In this document: positions 11,681 to 24,200 of the stretch, in pieces | How positions within the stretch are numbered: the first letter of the stretch is position 1 | Layout of the letters: each line of letters begins with the position of its first letter | NCBI GenBank assembly: GCA_034687125.1 | Contig: JAQGBZ010000033.1 | Span: 124,001 to 188,000 of the forward strand | DNA length: 64,000 nucleotides | DNA from: Neelides folsomi | Lineage: Eukaryota > Arthropoda > Collembola > Neelipleona > Neelidae | Direction: 5' to 3' | The notes under the pieces: generated by a model | What the model was told of the DNA's origin: nothing | What the model saw: the letters and a program-made list of their open reading frames with translations, nothing else | Database searches by the model: none | Made by a program: the position numbers and the translations under genes

Positions 11681-12842
11681 AATTAATAATTTCAAAATGT
11701 CCAATGCCCTTTTTACCAAATGTAAATAAGATATTTACAAAACCTTGAGCATGGGAGGGCAGAAGTTTCGAAGATCCCGCAAACTCCGAAATTCGGATCA
11801 ATTCCCCTTCCTTCCCTTTTCACACGTACCCAACCGTGAGAATGAGGAATGAGAGGACGAATAGAATACATGTAATACTTAGAGTATATGCACAATATCC
11901 TATTACACCAGTTTCTTACTCCTTACATCTTTTTAAACGATAGAACTCACATGAGTGTGCAAATGTTATGTATGGTACGTATGCCTTACTTTTGTGAGAC
12001 AATGTAAAGGGATTTTGGACTTTTCTGTTCTTTCAGAATACGATAAAGACTTGTTTATTTATTATACTCTTTGTTTATTTTATTCACACATTTAAAATTG
12101 TTTTATAGAGCTTAAAAAATATGATCACATAAATATCATGAATTTTACGATTACAGAAAACCCTTTACATTACTGGTTTATCTACATATTGTACTTCATA
12201 CATATTTATTCATACTTCATACAGTATGTAGTATTGTACTATGTACCAACCAAAATGCATTGTTTTAGTTTCTCGAAGGTATTGTACATACATTGTTTGG
12301 AAATAATTGGAATAATGTAGCAGCTATGCAGTATGTCCTTTAATCCTTATTCTGCCAACAAGTTTGATATGATCAGTATTAGTGTCATGTTCTACTATGT
12401 TATATTTTATGACCATTTCTTTCTTTCTCTCTATGCTAGGAATCTTTTCATTGATTCCCTACAACTTTCCCTTCTTCTTACCATTCCCGTAACTCAAATG
12501 TACGTAATCTTTCAACATGCAGCATTGAATTGATATACACTTCACTTATGTGAGTTATGTGTTTCCCTTTTATTTCTCCTCCTCAACAGATGCTGAATGT
12601 ATTGATGCCTTGTATGGTGTTACTTTCAAAATTCTCAACACGAAATTCATTCTGGATTGAAAGGATTTTTGAACTTGGGAATTTTATTTGTGCTCTGAAT
12701 TCATCAAATACTGTAGAAATATTTATTTAGTATTCAACATTTACAGACATTTCAATTCAAGCCGATTTGGATGAAAGATTTAATACAAAATATAAAAGTT
12801 ACTTAAATACAGAATACAAAAATATGATGTGTAAAACAGAAA
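11681..12842. other. Intergenic: sarcoglycan promoter side and downstream flank of the TALPID3-like gene
   Basis: Both neighbours are on the minus strand, so this stretch should hold the sarcoglycan promoter near 11700 and the 3' UTR of the next gene near 12842. Short frames here show no family resemblance. No repeat is evident. Confidence 0.5.
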
Positions 12843-15549
12843 TTATAAAATTTCTCCCAGTGAAAGCTCGTAGTTGTCCGTCTGAAATAAATAGAAATAG
12901 AATTTGACCAATAACACTCAATGCTTATTTGTTAATGTTAGTTAAATAATATTTGGAATAAAAATATTATTGGTTGATTCTTACTAAATCTTCAAAATCA
13001 TCTTCGTACTCATTTGAGTCATAAGGATAAAGCCTTCGGATTTCCACAAGTTGACCTGTGGAATATTTTGAAGAGAGTTCTCCAGGGCTTTTGGATGCAT
13101 CACTTAGGTATTCCCCTAAACTTAAGACATATTCGCTCACACTTTTCTGGGATTGAGAAACAGGATTTTCAAAATCCAAGGTGTAAGAATCTTCTTGTGA
13201 GCTTTTGCTGTATTTTATCTTTTCCCCGCTCTTTTCTTTTTGACTCAAAGTTTTTGCAAAGGAAACTTTGGATTTTGACTTCTCAGGGTTCGTTTTCTCC
13301 GTCCCGATTGATATTCCTCCCATATCATTCAACGTGAGGGAGATTCCCGAGATCTCTGTCTTCCCCAATGAACTCACGCTCTTTTCCTTCTCCGAGAGCA
13401 GAGAAGTGAAAATGGGAGTTTTAATTTCTTGTATTCCTTCCTCTGTTTCGTCCAACATGGGCTTTTTATCTTTAACTCCCTTCAAGCCATTTGGATTGCT
13501 TTGGCTGAAAATAAATTCAGAAATTTCGCTGCAATCTGTCACTTCATCTTTGTCTTTTTGAAGTTTCTCTGGCGTTATTTGGGGGGTTGAGGGTTTTCTC
13601 TCGGCTTCAATTAGTGAAGAATTGCCTTTGTGCTCTTTGTGCTCTTTGTTTTTGAGTTGTTCTTTGGGAGTCAATGTGGGAGTTGGAAGAAGATCGTAGT
13701 CAATTTCTTCTGATGATTTCTCGGCTTCTGTTTTTTCAAAATGAATTGATGCTGAATTTTCCTTTGAGCTTTCGTCTTTTTGTATTCCAATTTCCAATTG
13801 AGAGTCTGCAACTTTGGTCTTTTGTTTTTGAATTTCCGCTTGGATGAGCTTTTCTGCAATTTTTTCCAAAGACATCATTTCTCCGCCCAGCACTTCTCTA
13901 ATCATTTCTTTCAGATCATTTCTTGGTTGAATGGACATTTGATCTGTTTGAGAACATTTTGATGATCTTTTATCAATTCTTTGTTCCGGTTTCTCTTTCT
14001 TTGGCTCGATCCTTTCAATTTTATATGGAAGAACAATTTCTTCCAATGTTCCATTTCTAAATTTAAAATTATACAATAATAAATAATAAAATGTAAATTA
14101 AAATTAGATGTGTTATGTGTTGTTGTCCTAAAATATTTTAATATTTAAATAGCTTTAAATATTAAAAGTTAAAATAAATGACAATAATTTCTTAGAATTT
14201 GAAACTTACGATTCTTCTGTTGTTGCAAAGGAGGAAGTTGATTTTCTCCATTCCACTACTTTCAACTTGTGATCGATTGGAGTCGTTGGGGGTTCTTTGT
14301 TTTTAAAATTAAGTTTGTCATTCCTCACTTTCACATTCTTAGGAGAAGTAGGAGAACGAATTGCTCTATTTTGTAACACGGGTTGAATGCTGAGTGTCTT
14401 CCGAGGCTGAATGAGCTCACGAGGCATTGAAAACTTATTTCCTCTAAATATTTCTAACGCGAGCTTCTCTAATGAACTCTTCTCTTGTTTTTGGAGAACT
14501 TCAATCACCGTCTGGTGCAGGTTCGGCGGTGGCCCATAGGTCGACCATTTACGTCTAATGAATGGGTCGATGACGAGTTTCTCTTGAAGCTTTTTAATTA
14601 TTTTTGCTTTCTCGGACTCATTTTGTATTCCCTCGCCCCGTTTATTCTGCACAGGTAGTTTGGCCTTTCCACTCAATCTAATCGAGTAAATAAAACTTTT
14701 AGAACCCCGTTTCTCATCATTACGCGACTAAAATCAACTATCTAGTATTTATCATACACTCGTTACATTCTTAAAGTAAAGATACATTTTAAAAGTAATT
14801 GCATTTTTAGATTGAACATAATTAAATAAACCATACTTTTTCCGTGCTGATGAGAGAAATGAAAAATTTCCATTTAACAGCTTTTTCTTCTCTTTCTCAA
14901 GGAAGTCTCTCTTTTTTGGAATAACCGGCATGACAAGCTCTTCATATGGAACGATTTCTTGGCTCCTGTAATAAATAAAATTAAAAGGTTAATTGAATTT
15001 GCTGAACTTGGCATGCGAATTAATGTCAAAGTCCAAGGAGAAGGATAGGAAAGGGAAAGGATGATTTTTAGTGATTTTCGCAAAGTGGTGGAAAATTCAT
15101 TACATTTGCATGAACTCATTAAATGGCAAGGATATTTCTGTCTTTGGCGTCACCGGCGTCTCATTCAGAATGGAACTTTTGACCTTTTTCTTGATAGGTG
15201 TAGTCAAAGGCTTCCAATCAGGTTGGCATCTCGGCTTCGTGCATTTAATCGGCATTTCATAATTTTTTCTTGAAGGAGACATCAATTCACGTGACGGTGG
15301 CGGGGTCTTAGGTTTCTTACATTTCCCATCCGGCGAAACTGGAACTTTGGGTTTGGGTAGTGGAAGTTTTGGTGGAGAAGAAATGAAGATTTCTTTGACT
15401 CGTTCCGCTTCAATTTGCGGTCTCGAATGGAATAAATCAGGAAATTGAGATTCAATCCTCAGAACATCTTCAGGACCAATGTCTCCGAAGCAGAAGGGAT
15501 CTTTGACAAGTGCCGAGCGAAGGAAAGTGTTTCTATGAAGTTTCTCCAT
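12843..15549 (-). CDS. Low-complexity protein, possibly TALPID3 (KIAA0586) C-terminal-like
   Basis: Exons 15104-15549, 14837-14965, 14210-14677, 12985-14056 and 12843-12881 (minus strand) give 2154 bases and 717 residues, with every junction in phase. The final exon is 39 bp and ends the protein in NYELSLGEIL. The sequence is hydrophilic, rich in Lys, Glu, Ser and Pro, with TP-rich stretches (LLPTPTLTPKE), an SLEKxAxxI-type helix occurring twice (LEKLALEIFRG and LEKIAEKLIQAEIQ) and closing SLGE / SPGELSS motifs. The C-terminus of the ciliary centrosomal protein TALPID3 also has repeated SxGEL/SLGE motifs and TPTVTP runs, and that is the only resemblance I can offer. The coiled-coil region that defines TALPID3 is not visible upstream, so the gene is either a shortened divergent homologue or something unrelated. 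The start is the first ATG of the longest frame; upstream exons cannot be excluded. Confidence 0.6.
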
Positions 15550-18500
15550 TCCGCCTCAGCTTCTATATGATCAAAAGAACCGACTCCTCATTAAAACAAA
15601 GTGCCAATGGCTTTCATTCCGCCCATCATTGCTCGCCAAATCAAATTAATAAAATGACATTTTCAACTTTCATCCTCCTCAAATAAATTTTCCACTTTTT
15701 GACCATCTGCTCATTTACTCAACCGGAAAATTAAAATTTATTTCTCTATAATTTATCCTGCAGCCATATCCAAAATGCATTCTAGCGAATGTAGTGAAAG
15801 CATTGGTAAATAGTTAAATACTATGTAAGACATATTCAATATAAATATTTAAGTAGTTATATGCATTATTTATATGCTTATGAAATGCAGAGAAATACTT
15901 ATTTTACAGGCAAATAATGTGCATTGAGTACATAATATATTACTAATACAGGTAATACGCGGGTGGTAATACATAGTATGATAATATTTATGTACAATGT
16001 ACAATGCTAACATATTTATGATTTTGGTTTTATCTTTTGGATGGTTAAAAACGGAAGTTAAATACAATAATAAATAACTAATCTACTTTTAACTTTCAAG
16101 GCAAAGTATGAACATGTCCGTTAAAATAATTATGCTTAATAAATTTAGTTTTCCTTTCGTGGTTTGATTATCAAATAAAATTTAGTATTTATTGTTATTT
16201 TGTATTTATAATTAATGTACCATAAAATTGTTGTCCGCATTCTATTGAAACTTATCATTTTTCTCGTTATATTTTTATAATAATCTACAATTTACTATTT
16301 TATGATGTATGTACAATTGTACTAAATAGAACATAACATAATATATGTAAATCAACATTGTAACATTTTTCCTTGTCTCATCTCTTGAATCCTTAATGAG
16401 AAAGACAAAAAATGAACTGGAGTCTTGCCATGACCTACGAACATCTCGATAATATTTTCCATTCTTCGGACTCTTCACATTTTAAAGAAAGAAGCGTAAA
16501 ACAAATTAAATGCAAGCCTAGTACGACATCATAACATCAGTAACAACATTATGAACTTTGCATAATATTCTAAACACGCACATTATTCACTCCTCTAATT
16601 AATAGTCATAATAATATCATAATAAAGGTTCCTCAATTCCTCACACATAACGCTAATAAACAGTCCAATCAAACATCCAACCGAAACCGCACATTTGAAT
16701 ATCTCCTCAGTTGAAGTTATAGGAAGGGCATCAATGGAGAGTTTTACATAATTGAAGTAGAAACAGATCGCATGGTGCACAATAATAGAGATCTCCTCAA
16801 CTTCAATTCGCTTCACAACAAAAGAGGGAAAATGGAGTAAAAGAAGTCTAGACAGGAGGGCAATGTGCCAAGAATGAATGGAAGATGAAGGAATTGAGAA
16901 GAGGAGAAAAAATTGTCCTTTGCAGCGCAGATCAAATATAAAGTACACTTGTGAATGTTTGGCTAGTTCTTTGTTAAAAGTTGAAACACCCTCGTTGTTG
17001 AAATACAAGAAGGAATCGTACAAACTGGATTTTATTTTTATATCACCAAATTGCTTACAATCCTTTTGTAGAACCTTTTCTGGTTGACATTGAACTCGCG
17101 TATTTATACATACAATATGTAAATTGTATAATTTAAAAGGGCTGGGATGACTAGTGAAGAAATCTCTTTATTATCTTCATCATTAAACCACAAACTACAA
17201 TAATTTATCTTTATACGCAGGTTCGAAAAGGTCGAGGGTTTTTCTATGTATTTGTTTGTAAATAATTTTTTTATTATATTTGCTCTTACGATTCTGATGA
17301 TTCGGTGGATTTAATGAAAATTACAGAAATTCTCTCTTACTGCAATAATCAAATTCTTCGATTGGAGAAAGAAGCTTTGAACTGAACATTTCTGTTTCTC
17401 TGTAATTCATTGATTCCGTTCAGAGGATTAGAAAATAATGAAGTCATTTAATTTATAATTCAGTGTAATCGAACTTAATCTCTATGGCACGTATTGATTC
17501 CCAAATGGGAGTTCCTGAAGGTTTCACGCTGTTCATACTCTCAACATTTAAACCATTCCTCCCTGTAAAGGGAGTTAATGAATTGACGATTCAAGGACAG
17601 GCAATGAGAAAAATTCAATGAATGCATAATGAATATTCCATAGCTCATCTTAATGAAATATAATCATTACACTTCTCCTATACTATGTATTTATGAATGT
17701 AAAATCACGTAAAACACAGTACGAGATAAATATATAGATTTATAGTTGCAAAATTGCAATTTGAAGAATTTCTAGTGCATACCTTAGATTTTCTTTACAA
17801 ATGGGAAATGTGAGTAGAATATTTTTTCAGCTTTCAAAGAAGCTGATTTTATTCCTATTCTGGAGAATAGAAAAATTTTGTAATAAAAACCACTTTTATG
17901 TAAAATAAATATATTTATCATTGAATTGTTGAGTGGGGAAGGATGAGCTCTCTGAGACGAAAGCCGGAATAGGAAAGTGATGTCTCTTGTTTACTAAAGA
18001 ATACTCAAGAAGTAAAGCCTTATAAAGAAGACACGTCTATTCCACAATAGAATAGAAAAGTAAAAAGTTTAGTCAAACTTTGTTTCACAGAAAAAACATG
18101 AAAGGATGGAGGAATATTTAATAAATGGAATTTGAATCGCTTCTCATGTCTTTCAAAATGAGTAAAGCAGTTTTCTCAAATTCTTCAAAAAAACTTCAAA
18201 ATGATTGCATTAATAAAAAGAGTCTATTGAATATGAATTATGTGAAGGAAGAAGAAATTCTCAAGTCTTATTTTTTATACGTTGCTGAGTGAGAGGAAAT
18301 GGGAATTATCGATAAGTTTTAAATTAAATTTTCCACTCTGCATCATGCATCATCTCATTAGAGCAGAGGAAGTTGGTTTGATTGAGTTGAAGGAACAAAT
18401 AGTAATCTTATAACTTCCTTTCAATTTACCATCTCGCATCTACCAATTTTGTACTTCGGCTTTCTCAAAACATTTAGAAAATTAAAGTAAAATAAAGTGA

Positions 18501-18964
18501 CAATGTTTAAACGGCTCCAATATATTTTATAAGTACATTAATGATTTTGTTCATCATAATCATCTACCAATTGTAATGTCAATTCTATTATTCACACCAA
18601 CTAGTTATTTGTATAATAGCTCAGTTCCTTAAATCCATTTGTAAATAATAATAAAGAAAACTCAACAAGATAATAAACTATTAGATAATCAATGTAATAT
18701 AAAGTACGTAGATTTAAAGACTGTGAGTGAGACACGAAAAATTACTCATCCAAGAATAGGAAAACGGGGGAGCTTATGATTAATTGTATATTAAAAGGGG
18801 CAAAGTCTTTTCAGCAGTCGTTCTCATCAAAAAATCCCATCAAAAAATCTCTCTCTATTCGACCCATCTCATCCAAAGTTGAATTTTGTACATAAAGAAA
18901 TTTTGTAATTTAAACATATAAGGTTGCATGTAGTTAGTTTTAGTAGTTTAGTGATGTCAATTCT
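15550..18964. other. Long intergenic stretch upstream of the TALPID3-like gene
   Basis: Mostly AT-rich sequence without a supported gene, apart from the short Ctr-like fragment listed separately. The right end should contain the IRF2BP 3' UTR. I see no tRNA, tandem array or inverted repeat of note. Confidence 0.5.
16595..16780 (-). pseudogene. Ctr (SLC31) copper-transporter-like fragment, first membrane segment
   Basis: A minus-strand frame of 142 codons ends at 16595. Its last ~60 residues read like the start of a Ctr copper transporter: a His-His pair, CFYFNYVKLSIDALP where the family has TFYFGFxNVELLF, then one hydrophobic helix (FKCAVSVGCLIGLFISVM) followed at once by CEELRNL, matching YEGLKxxR after helix 1. 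Known Ctr proteins are homotrimeric plasma-membrane Cu(I) channels with three helices, an MxxxM motif in helix 2 and GxxxG in helix 3. I do not find helices 2 and 3: the frame stops ten codons after ELRN with no usable donor, and no fitting exon lies downstream. The frame has no good ATG near the homologous part. Either a relic or one exon of an unusual gene; chance similarity is possible. Confidence 0.35.
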
Positions 18965-21296
18965 TCAGGCTTCCCGTTCCTTCTTCACTTTTGTGTTTTC
19001 CTCTCCCAGGATCGTCGCGATTTCATTTTGCATAAACGCCCAAGGAACCGTCGATCCAGCAAGAGGGCATTTTTCCCCACTTGGACAATAAACCTAATAG
19101 AAATAAATAATTAAGATAAATGACATCTCATTTAAGGGTTTTACATAAATGTGTTAAATATATATTATTGCAAGGGTTCTGACCTCTGATCCAGCACCCT
19201 GCCTCTTAATCGACTGCCTCGAGCAAGGGAAGCAGAACTTGTGATTTGGGACAGATGGGCACTGCACAAAGTGCGTGTCCTCCAGTCGCTCCTGGCACAA
19301 TGTGCATTTTAAAGCGTTGGAGCCAGACTCTCCGCCCTCCGAAGGCGGTGTGTTCCCATGTCGTGACGACGAGCCCGATGGACGCCTACTCACTGGAAAG
19401 GACACAAACGTTCGAAAACCTTCTGCCGAGTTAATTTAATTTACATTCTCCACTCCTGTCGTGGGATCATAAAATATATCCTTGTCTTTGAGTTGACTCA
19501 GTTGGAAACCAATCAGGTTTTTTGCAAAGACAAGAATACTTGTTAGATGTGTGAAACGAACCATTTGTCGTGGTAATGGACCCTTGTTTGGCATAGAGGG
19601 TTGCCGTGTCAAAAGACGAGGTTCGGATGGGCTTATCCTTTCCAGTAGTGATCCCTCCGTCTGCTCCGGCGGGTAAACTCTCTCCTCGTGCTAGGGGCGG
19701 TCGACCCACAACCGGTTGCTCCTCGAGCACAACCCTGAACATTGAGTCTCATTAGTTTCCCAGAAGGTGAATAAACAACTCGCGAGGCTCCTTGGACCGA
19801 CGGGTCGGAGGAGTAAAAAATATTGCTTAATTGACTCCTCTCACCGTTTCGCTTCAGTTCCATTCTGTTCCGAGGGGTCTTCTTCTGAGAGCCGTTTGAG
19901 TCCCAGCGTAATGGGGGTTGCTGGGAGGTTTTGTGGCCGACTGTGAGTGGATTGTTGTTGTGGCTGACCTTGTGACTGTGCCTGACTCTGATGCACCTGT
20001 TGTTGAGGTATAACTGCCATGAGGCCTGCACGCATGGGAGGAAACAGCAACTGAGAGCTTCCTTCTTCTGAAATTAACCCATCCTATTTACATCTCATTA
20101 GCGAGGCTGGCCAAATGGCGCGGGAGGTTCTCAGATCTACTTTAAAAAGAAAGACTCACTCCAGCCTTCATAAAAAGTTTAAAAAGGAGTTTTTCCTTTA
20201 ACTAGAAGAAATCCATCTGAATGTTCTGAAGGATCCAGTCCCAGAACAACTATCGATAAAATCCTCAAGGAGAGTAAACAAGGAATCCCTTCTTCAGAGT
20301 TTCAGCCGCCCACGCAGCATGCATACATTAAAAACCATTGGGAGAAATTGTCGTGGAAGGGCCAAGGAAACGAATTTGTATAATATCAGCTGTGAGAGGT
20401 AAAGCTCTTCTCCAAGCTACTATTATCAGGCAATGAAAAGGAAACTGGTAAAAATGGCTCGATTCAACTTGTTTCGAATTGGGCTTTGGCCACGTCGTTG
20501 ACGACGAGGCAGAAGAGAGATAATAAAGAAGGGACGATGAGTTAATCGAGGGGCTGGGCTATCACTCATACAACTTTCCTCCTTCTGCTATCTCTGTGGG
20601 TGAAGAGACTGTGGCCAGCTTCGGGTCCGAAGATATCCTTCTCGTCACGAATGCAAATTCATGATCCATGAGAGCATATGGGAATGGGAGGACTCTTGAG
20701 ATTGTGAGAGGAGTATCAGGAGGAGCACATGGAATTCTATTTCCATCTCTTCACCCTTATCTCTAATTCATAAATAAATGGGAGTGAATTGGAAATATAA
20801 ATCTAATCCTTCCATGTGCTGAGGTGGCCATGAGAAGAAGGAGTGAGAACGATAAGGAGAACGTCCTGAACGGCGGCTACCGCCATTTCTTCCAATTTAA
20901 ACAATAATATCATCCAAGTCACGGGGACTTACTTGACGTCGTTGAGATGTGGGAGGTCGGGACGGAGGTGGCGGGCGGGAGGGCGGGCCCTATGGAACTG
21001 CTCGCCCGGTGGTGGTGGGAATGCGGGATGGGGTGAACTGGGGGATGATGGGGAGGCGGGAGATGGAAAATCCCGTTTTTCTGCCCGGCCCTGGGCGACG
21101 GGGAGGACGAGTCGGGGAAGGCTCCATGATGGGCCCTTTTCATCTGTCTGGCCGTCTCGAGCACGTTCTCGATTCGGTCCGCCCCTTCGTAGTTCACACA
21201 CCCGCGACAGACGGGCTCGGTGAAGTCGTGGAGCATGGCCCAGGGCATCCTCGGAAGGTCGCAGAGGTAACAGTGCTGCCTTTTGGCCAAAGACAT
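18965..21296 (-). CDS. IRF2BP-like: IRF2-binding protein family co-repressor
   Basis: Exons (minus strand) 20933-21296, 19845-20067, 19540-19734, 19445-19496, 19184-19392, 18965-19093. IRF2BP proteins are nuclear co-repressors with two terminal zinc-binding modules. Exon 1 starts [20 protein letters not shown] and continues through [18 protein letters not shown], the N-terminal IRF2BP zinc finger. A longer in-frame N-terminus is open but less typical. The last two exons carry the C-terminal C3HC4 RING-like domain ([20 protein letters not shown], then [13 protein letters not shown] and [14 protein letters not shown]) ending KVKKEREA. The middle is Gln/Pro/Ser-rich with [18 protein letters not shown]. 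All joins are in phase except 19445 to 19392: the upstream piece ends on a whole codon while the RING exon needs one extra base, and I find no canonical GT-AG choice that repairs it. The predicted intron 19497-19539 is only 43 nt. The family call is certain; the middle exon structure is not. Confidence 0.88.
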
Positions 21297-24200
21297 TTTG
21301 AGCCTGCAGTTGGTAGACCCGCACTTCACAGAGGCATTTCGGAGACTGAAGGCCGTCCTCGCTCCACTCACTCACTCACACACACCGCACACATCCACAC
21401 AGGAGCTGATTAATATGCAGAAGTGGGGGGAAGGTCTAGAGCCACGAGACGAGTTGCTCCCTGGTCGGATCCCCAGGCTTGACTGGTGGACGGCGGAGTC
21501 CCGGCTCACTCCACGCCTGCACCCGCCACTTGCCCACGTCCCCACTCCCACTCCCCGGCCCTTCCCTGGATGGCCCAAGGGTCATCTGCGGGTCGTGGAT
21601 GCCATTCATACATCGTCCAGGGCCGCATTCCTTCGCCCTTCCAGCCAGATTCCAGAATGGATGGAGGAAACGATGTCTGGAGGCGTAAGGACCTAACGCA
21701 GCACTCGATCCCCTCCGTCCAGAGACCACAATAAATTCATTGTTGCTTGGAGGAGAACCCCCATTTTACTACTCCCACTTAATAAGGATGGGAGCTCCGT
21801 ACACCTCATGAGTTATTCATACACTTCTTGGCGTGTTATTCCCTCACTCACCTACCCTCGGAGGATGCAGGATTCCTTTCTACACGACCATCGTGACTGC
21901 ATCATCGATTCCCAGCTCTATTTATGTACACACATCTCCCCACGCTCTCTCAAACATGGGAATCATGAGGATGAATCTAATGAGATGAACCATCATCCCT
22001 TGAACTTTACTCCGGCTCAGCATAAACCCAAATGGAGGAATTATTACAAGTTCCACTCAGGAATTAATCAGAAAGGAAAAAAAGATAAGACTTACTAATC
22101 TAATATTTTTATCTCTTTTACTGATAATACTAAACATAGTAGGAAAGTCCAATTTAATTTGTCACTAGTGCTCGAAATCACTATTTACATTGCTTGCAGA
22201 GCCCATACATTGGACCCATTGTATCTGTATTACATATTTTAAATGAATCCAAAGTTCGATTGGACAGATTGGATATGCTAACTCTATTTATTGGCCTCGC
22301 TCAAACGTGCCTTCCAGGTATTTCATATCTAGCTGGATAATAAAGATCTCCAAGTGAAGCACCTCTTGAGATACAACAATGCTCCATCCATACTCACCTC
22401 TTATCACTTGCAAATAAATTGAATTGAATCAAGGAACATCAGGGGAAATGATAATCAAATCATCACTAATTCAATTCTCGCAATCATTCCCGATACTCGC
22501 TTTTAATCGCTTTGTTCAATTTTTTTATCGAAACCCAGTCCCCATTTTTAGGTGGATATCAATAAAGTAAATTATGAGTTATCTCCACATGAGTGATTTC
22601 ATGCATTAGGGAATGAGTGATTCGGAATGACTATAAAATGTTTAATGGAAATAAACTCATTGAGCCGAAAAGAGTCATCCATTTGTATGCATTTTATTTA
22701 CAGCCTTCATGCACCAACCTCATTCCGTACGTGATAACCTCAAAGTACCTGACTTCATAAGTACTCAAAGTACCTCAGACAGACTTATAAAGTACCTGAC
22801 CAAATTCACCTAACACTATCCAGCGTACAACTTTACAATTTAATGATATTCCAAAAACGAGCGTATCGCACCAAATCATTCATAAAACTCCTGTTTTCCC
22901 TGTGGTTTACATTATACATAGGGAGCATTGTGTAAGGTATAGTAAGAATAGACGAGCAATTTGAAAAGGATTAAGAGTGGGAAAGAAAAATGCAGGTATT
23001 CATTTTCATTACACAGGTACAAGGAGTGTAATTAAAGGAGCCGTGGGCCAAAAGAGTGTGTAAATACGAGCAGTGTCATGAGATTAGGGGAGAATGCAGA
23101 AATGAACGCAAAGGTCGCGCGAAAGGTGGGCAAGGCGTTCCAGCTGCTTCTTTCGGGGAGCCTGGCACTGTGTGTAGTAGGATCGGTGGCTGGCGGTCGC
23201 ATTTGCCCACTACCGTAGCCCAGGGGTTCCCGGGCCAGTTATTTATGTAAGGATGACGTAGTGGTGGGTCCGGATCGAGTGCTGCGTCGGGTCCAACCTT
23301 CCTCCCCGCTCCAAGATGGGTCGGAGGAGGAAGAGATCGATGGAAGGCGCAACGTCAGAGACGCCATCCTCCCCTCCGTGGGAAATCCTCCAACTCCCCA
23401 TTACGATGGGGACCTGGAGGAAATCAGGCATTCGTTCCCCGAGTCACGTCCGCACCCGAATCTCCAGAAGGATCAGGAGAGGAGGGAAATGGCACAAACA
23501 CTGGAGCGTGTGTGTTCATCTTAGCGCAACCCTCCTCCTCGCATTCCTCCACGGCCGAGCAAGCAGTGCCCATTCCACCCACGGGTACCCAATTAACCCA
23601 TCCTCTCTAATGAACACGAGGCAAAGGGGATTTTTTGGCCGACGGGGCTTCAAGGACGTCGAGAGTCATACAATTCATATATAGGAACAGTCTCCTTCCT
23701 GAGAAGGAAATTACTCGGCCGACTAATTTCCTCCCCATACTACGAGTATTATAAACCCAGAGGTAGTAAAAGATGGAGAGTCTCATTGAGAGACAAGTGG
23801 GCTCTTTGCATTCCCCCGACATCTCCTTCCCTATATCACCCACACCATGATGACAAGGGGCACGTTGTCATAAATCTAGATTTTAAGGCACAAATCCACT
23901 CATACGAATATTCGATTCCGATTTATGACCCTCGTAGAAGATTTGGAAGTGAAGGCTGCAATTTTAATTTCTCATAAATACAATGCTCTGTATGCTACTC
24001 TGATGCAGATAATGCATTGCTTCCAGCTACTACGTGCCATGAAAATGATCAAACCCAATTAAGTTATAAACACGTTTAATTTTATTACATAAATACAAAC
24101 TCGTCACACTGGAATTGTACATTAATTGTCCATACAAAGTACACACTTCACTAGACAAAGTATGGTCTTTTTTATTTAAATTATCTGTTTTTATGTTGTA

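Noticed and set aside
20929-21734. Many long overlapping frames on both strands around the IRF2BP first exon
   Set aside because: They are by-products of the locally high G+C; only the minus frame with the [11 protein letters not shown] zinc finger is conserved.
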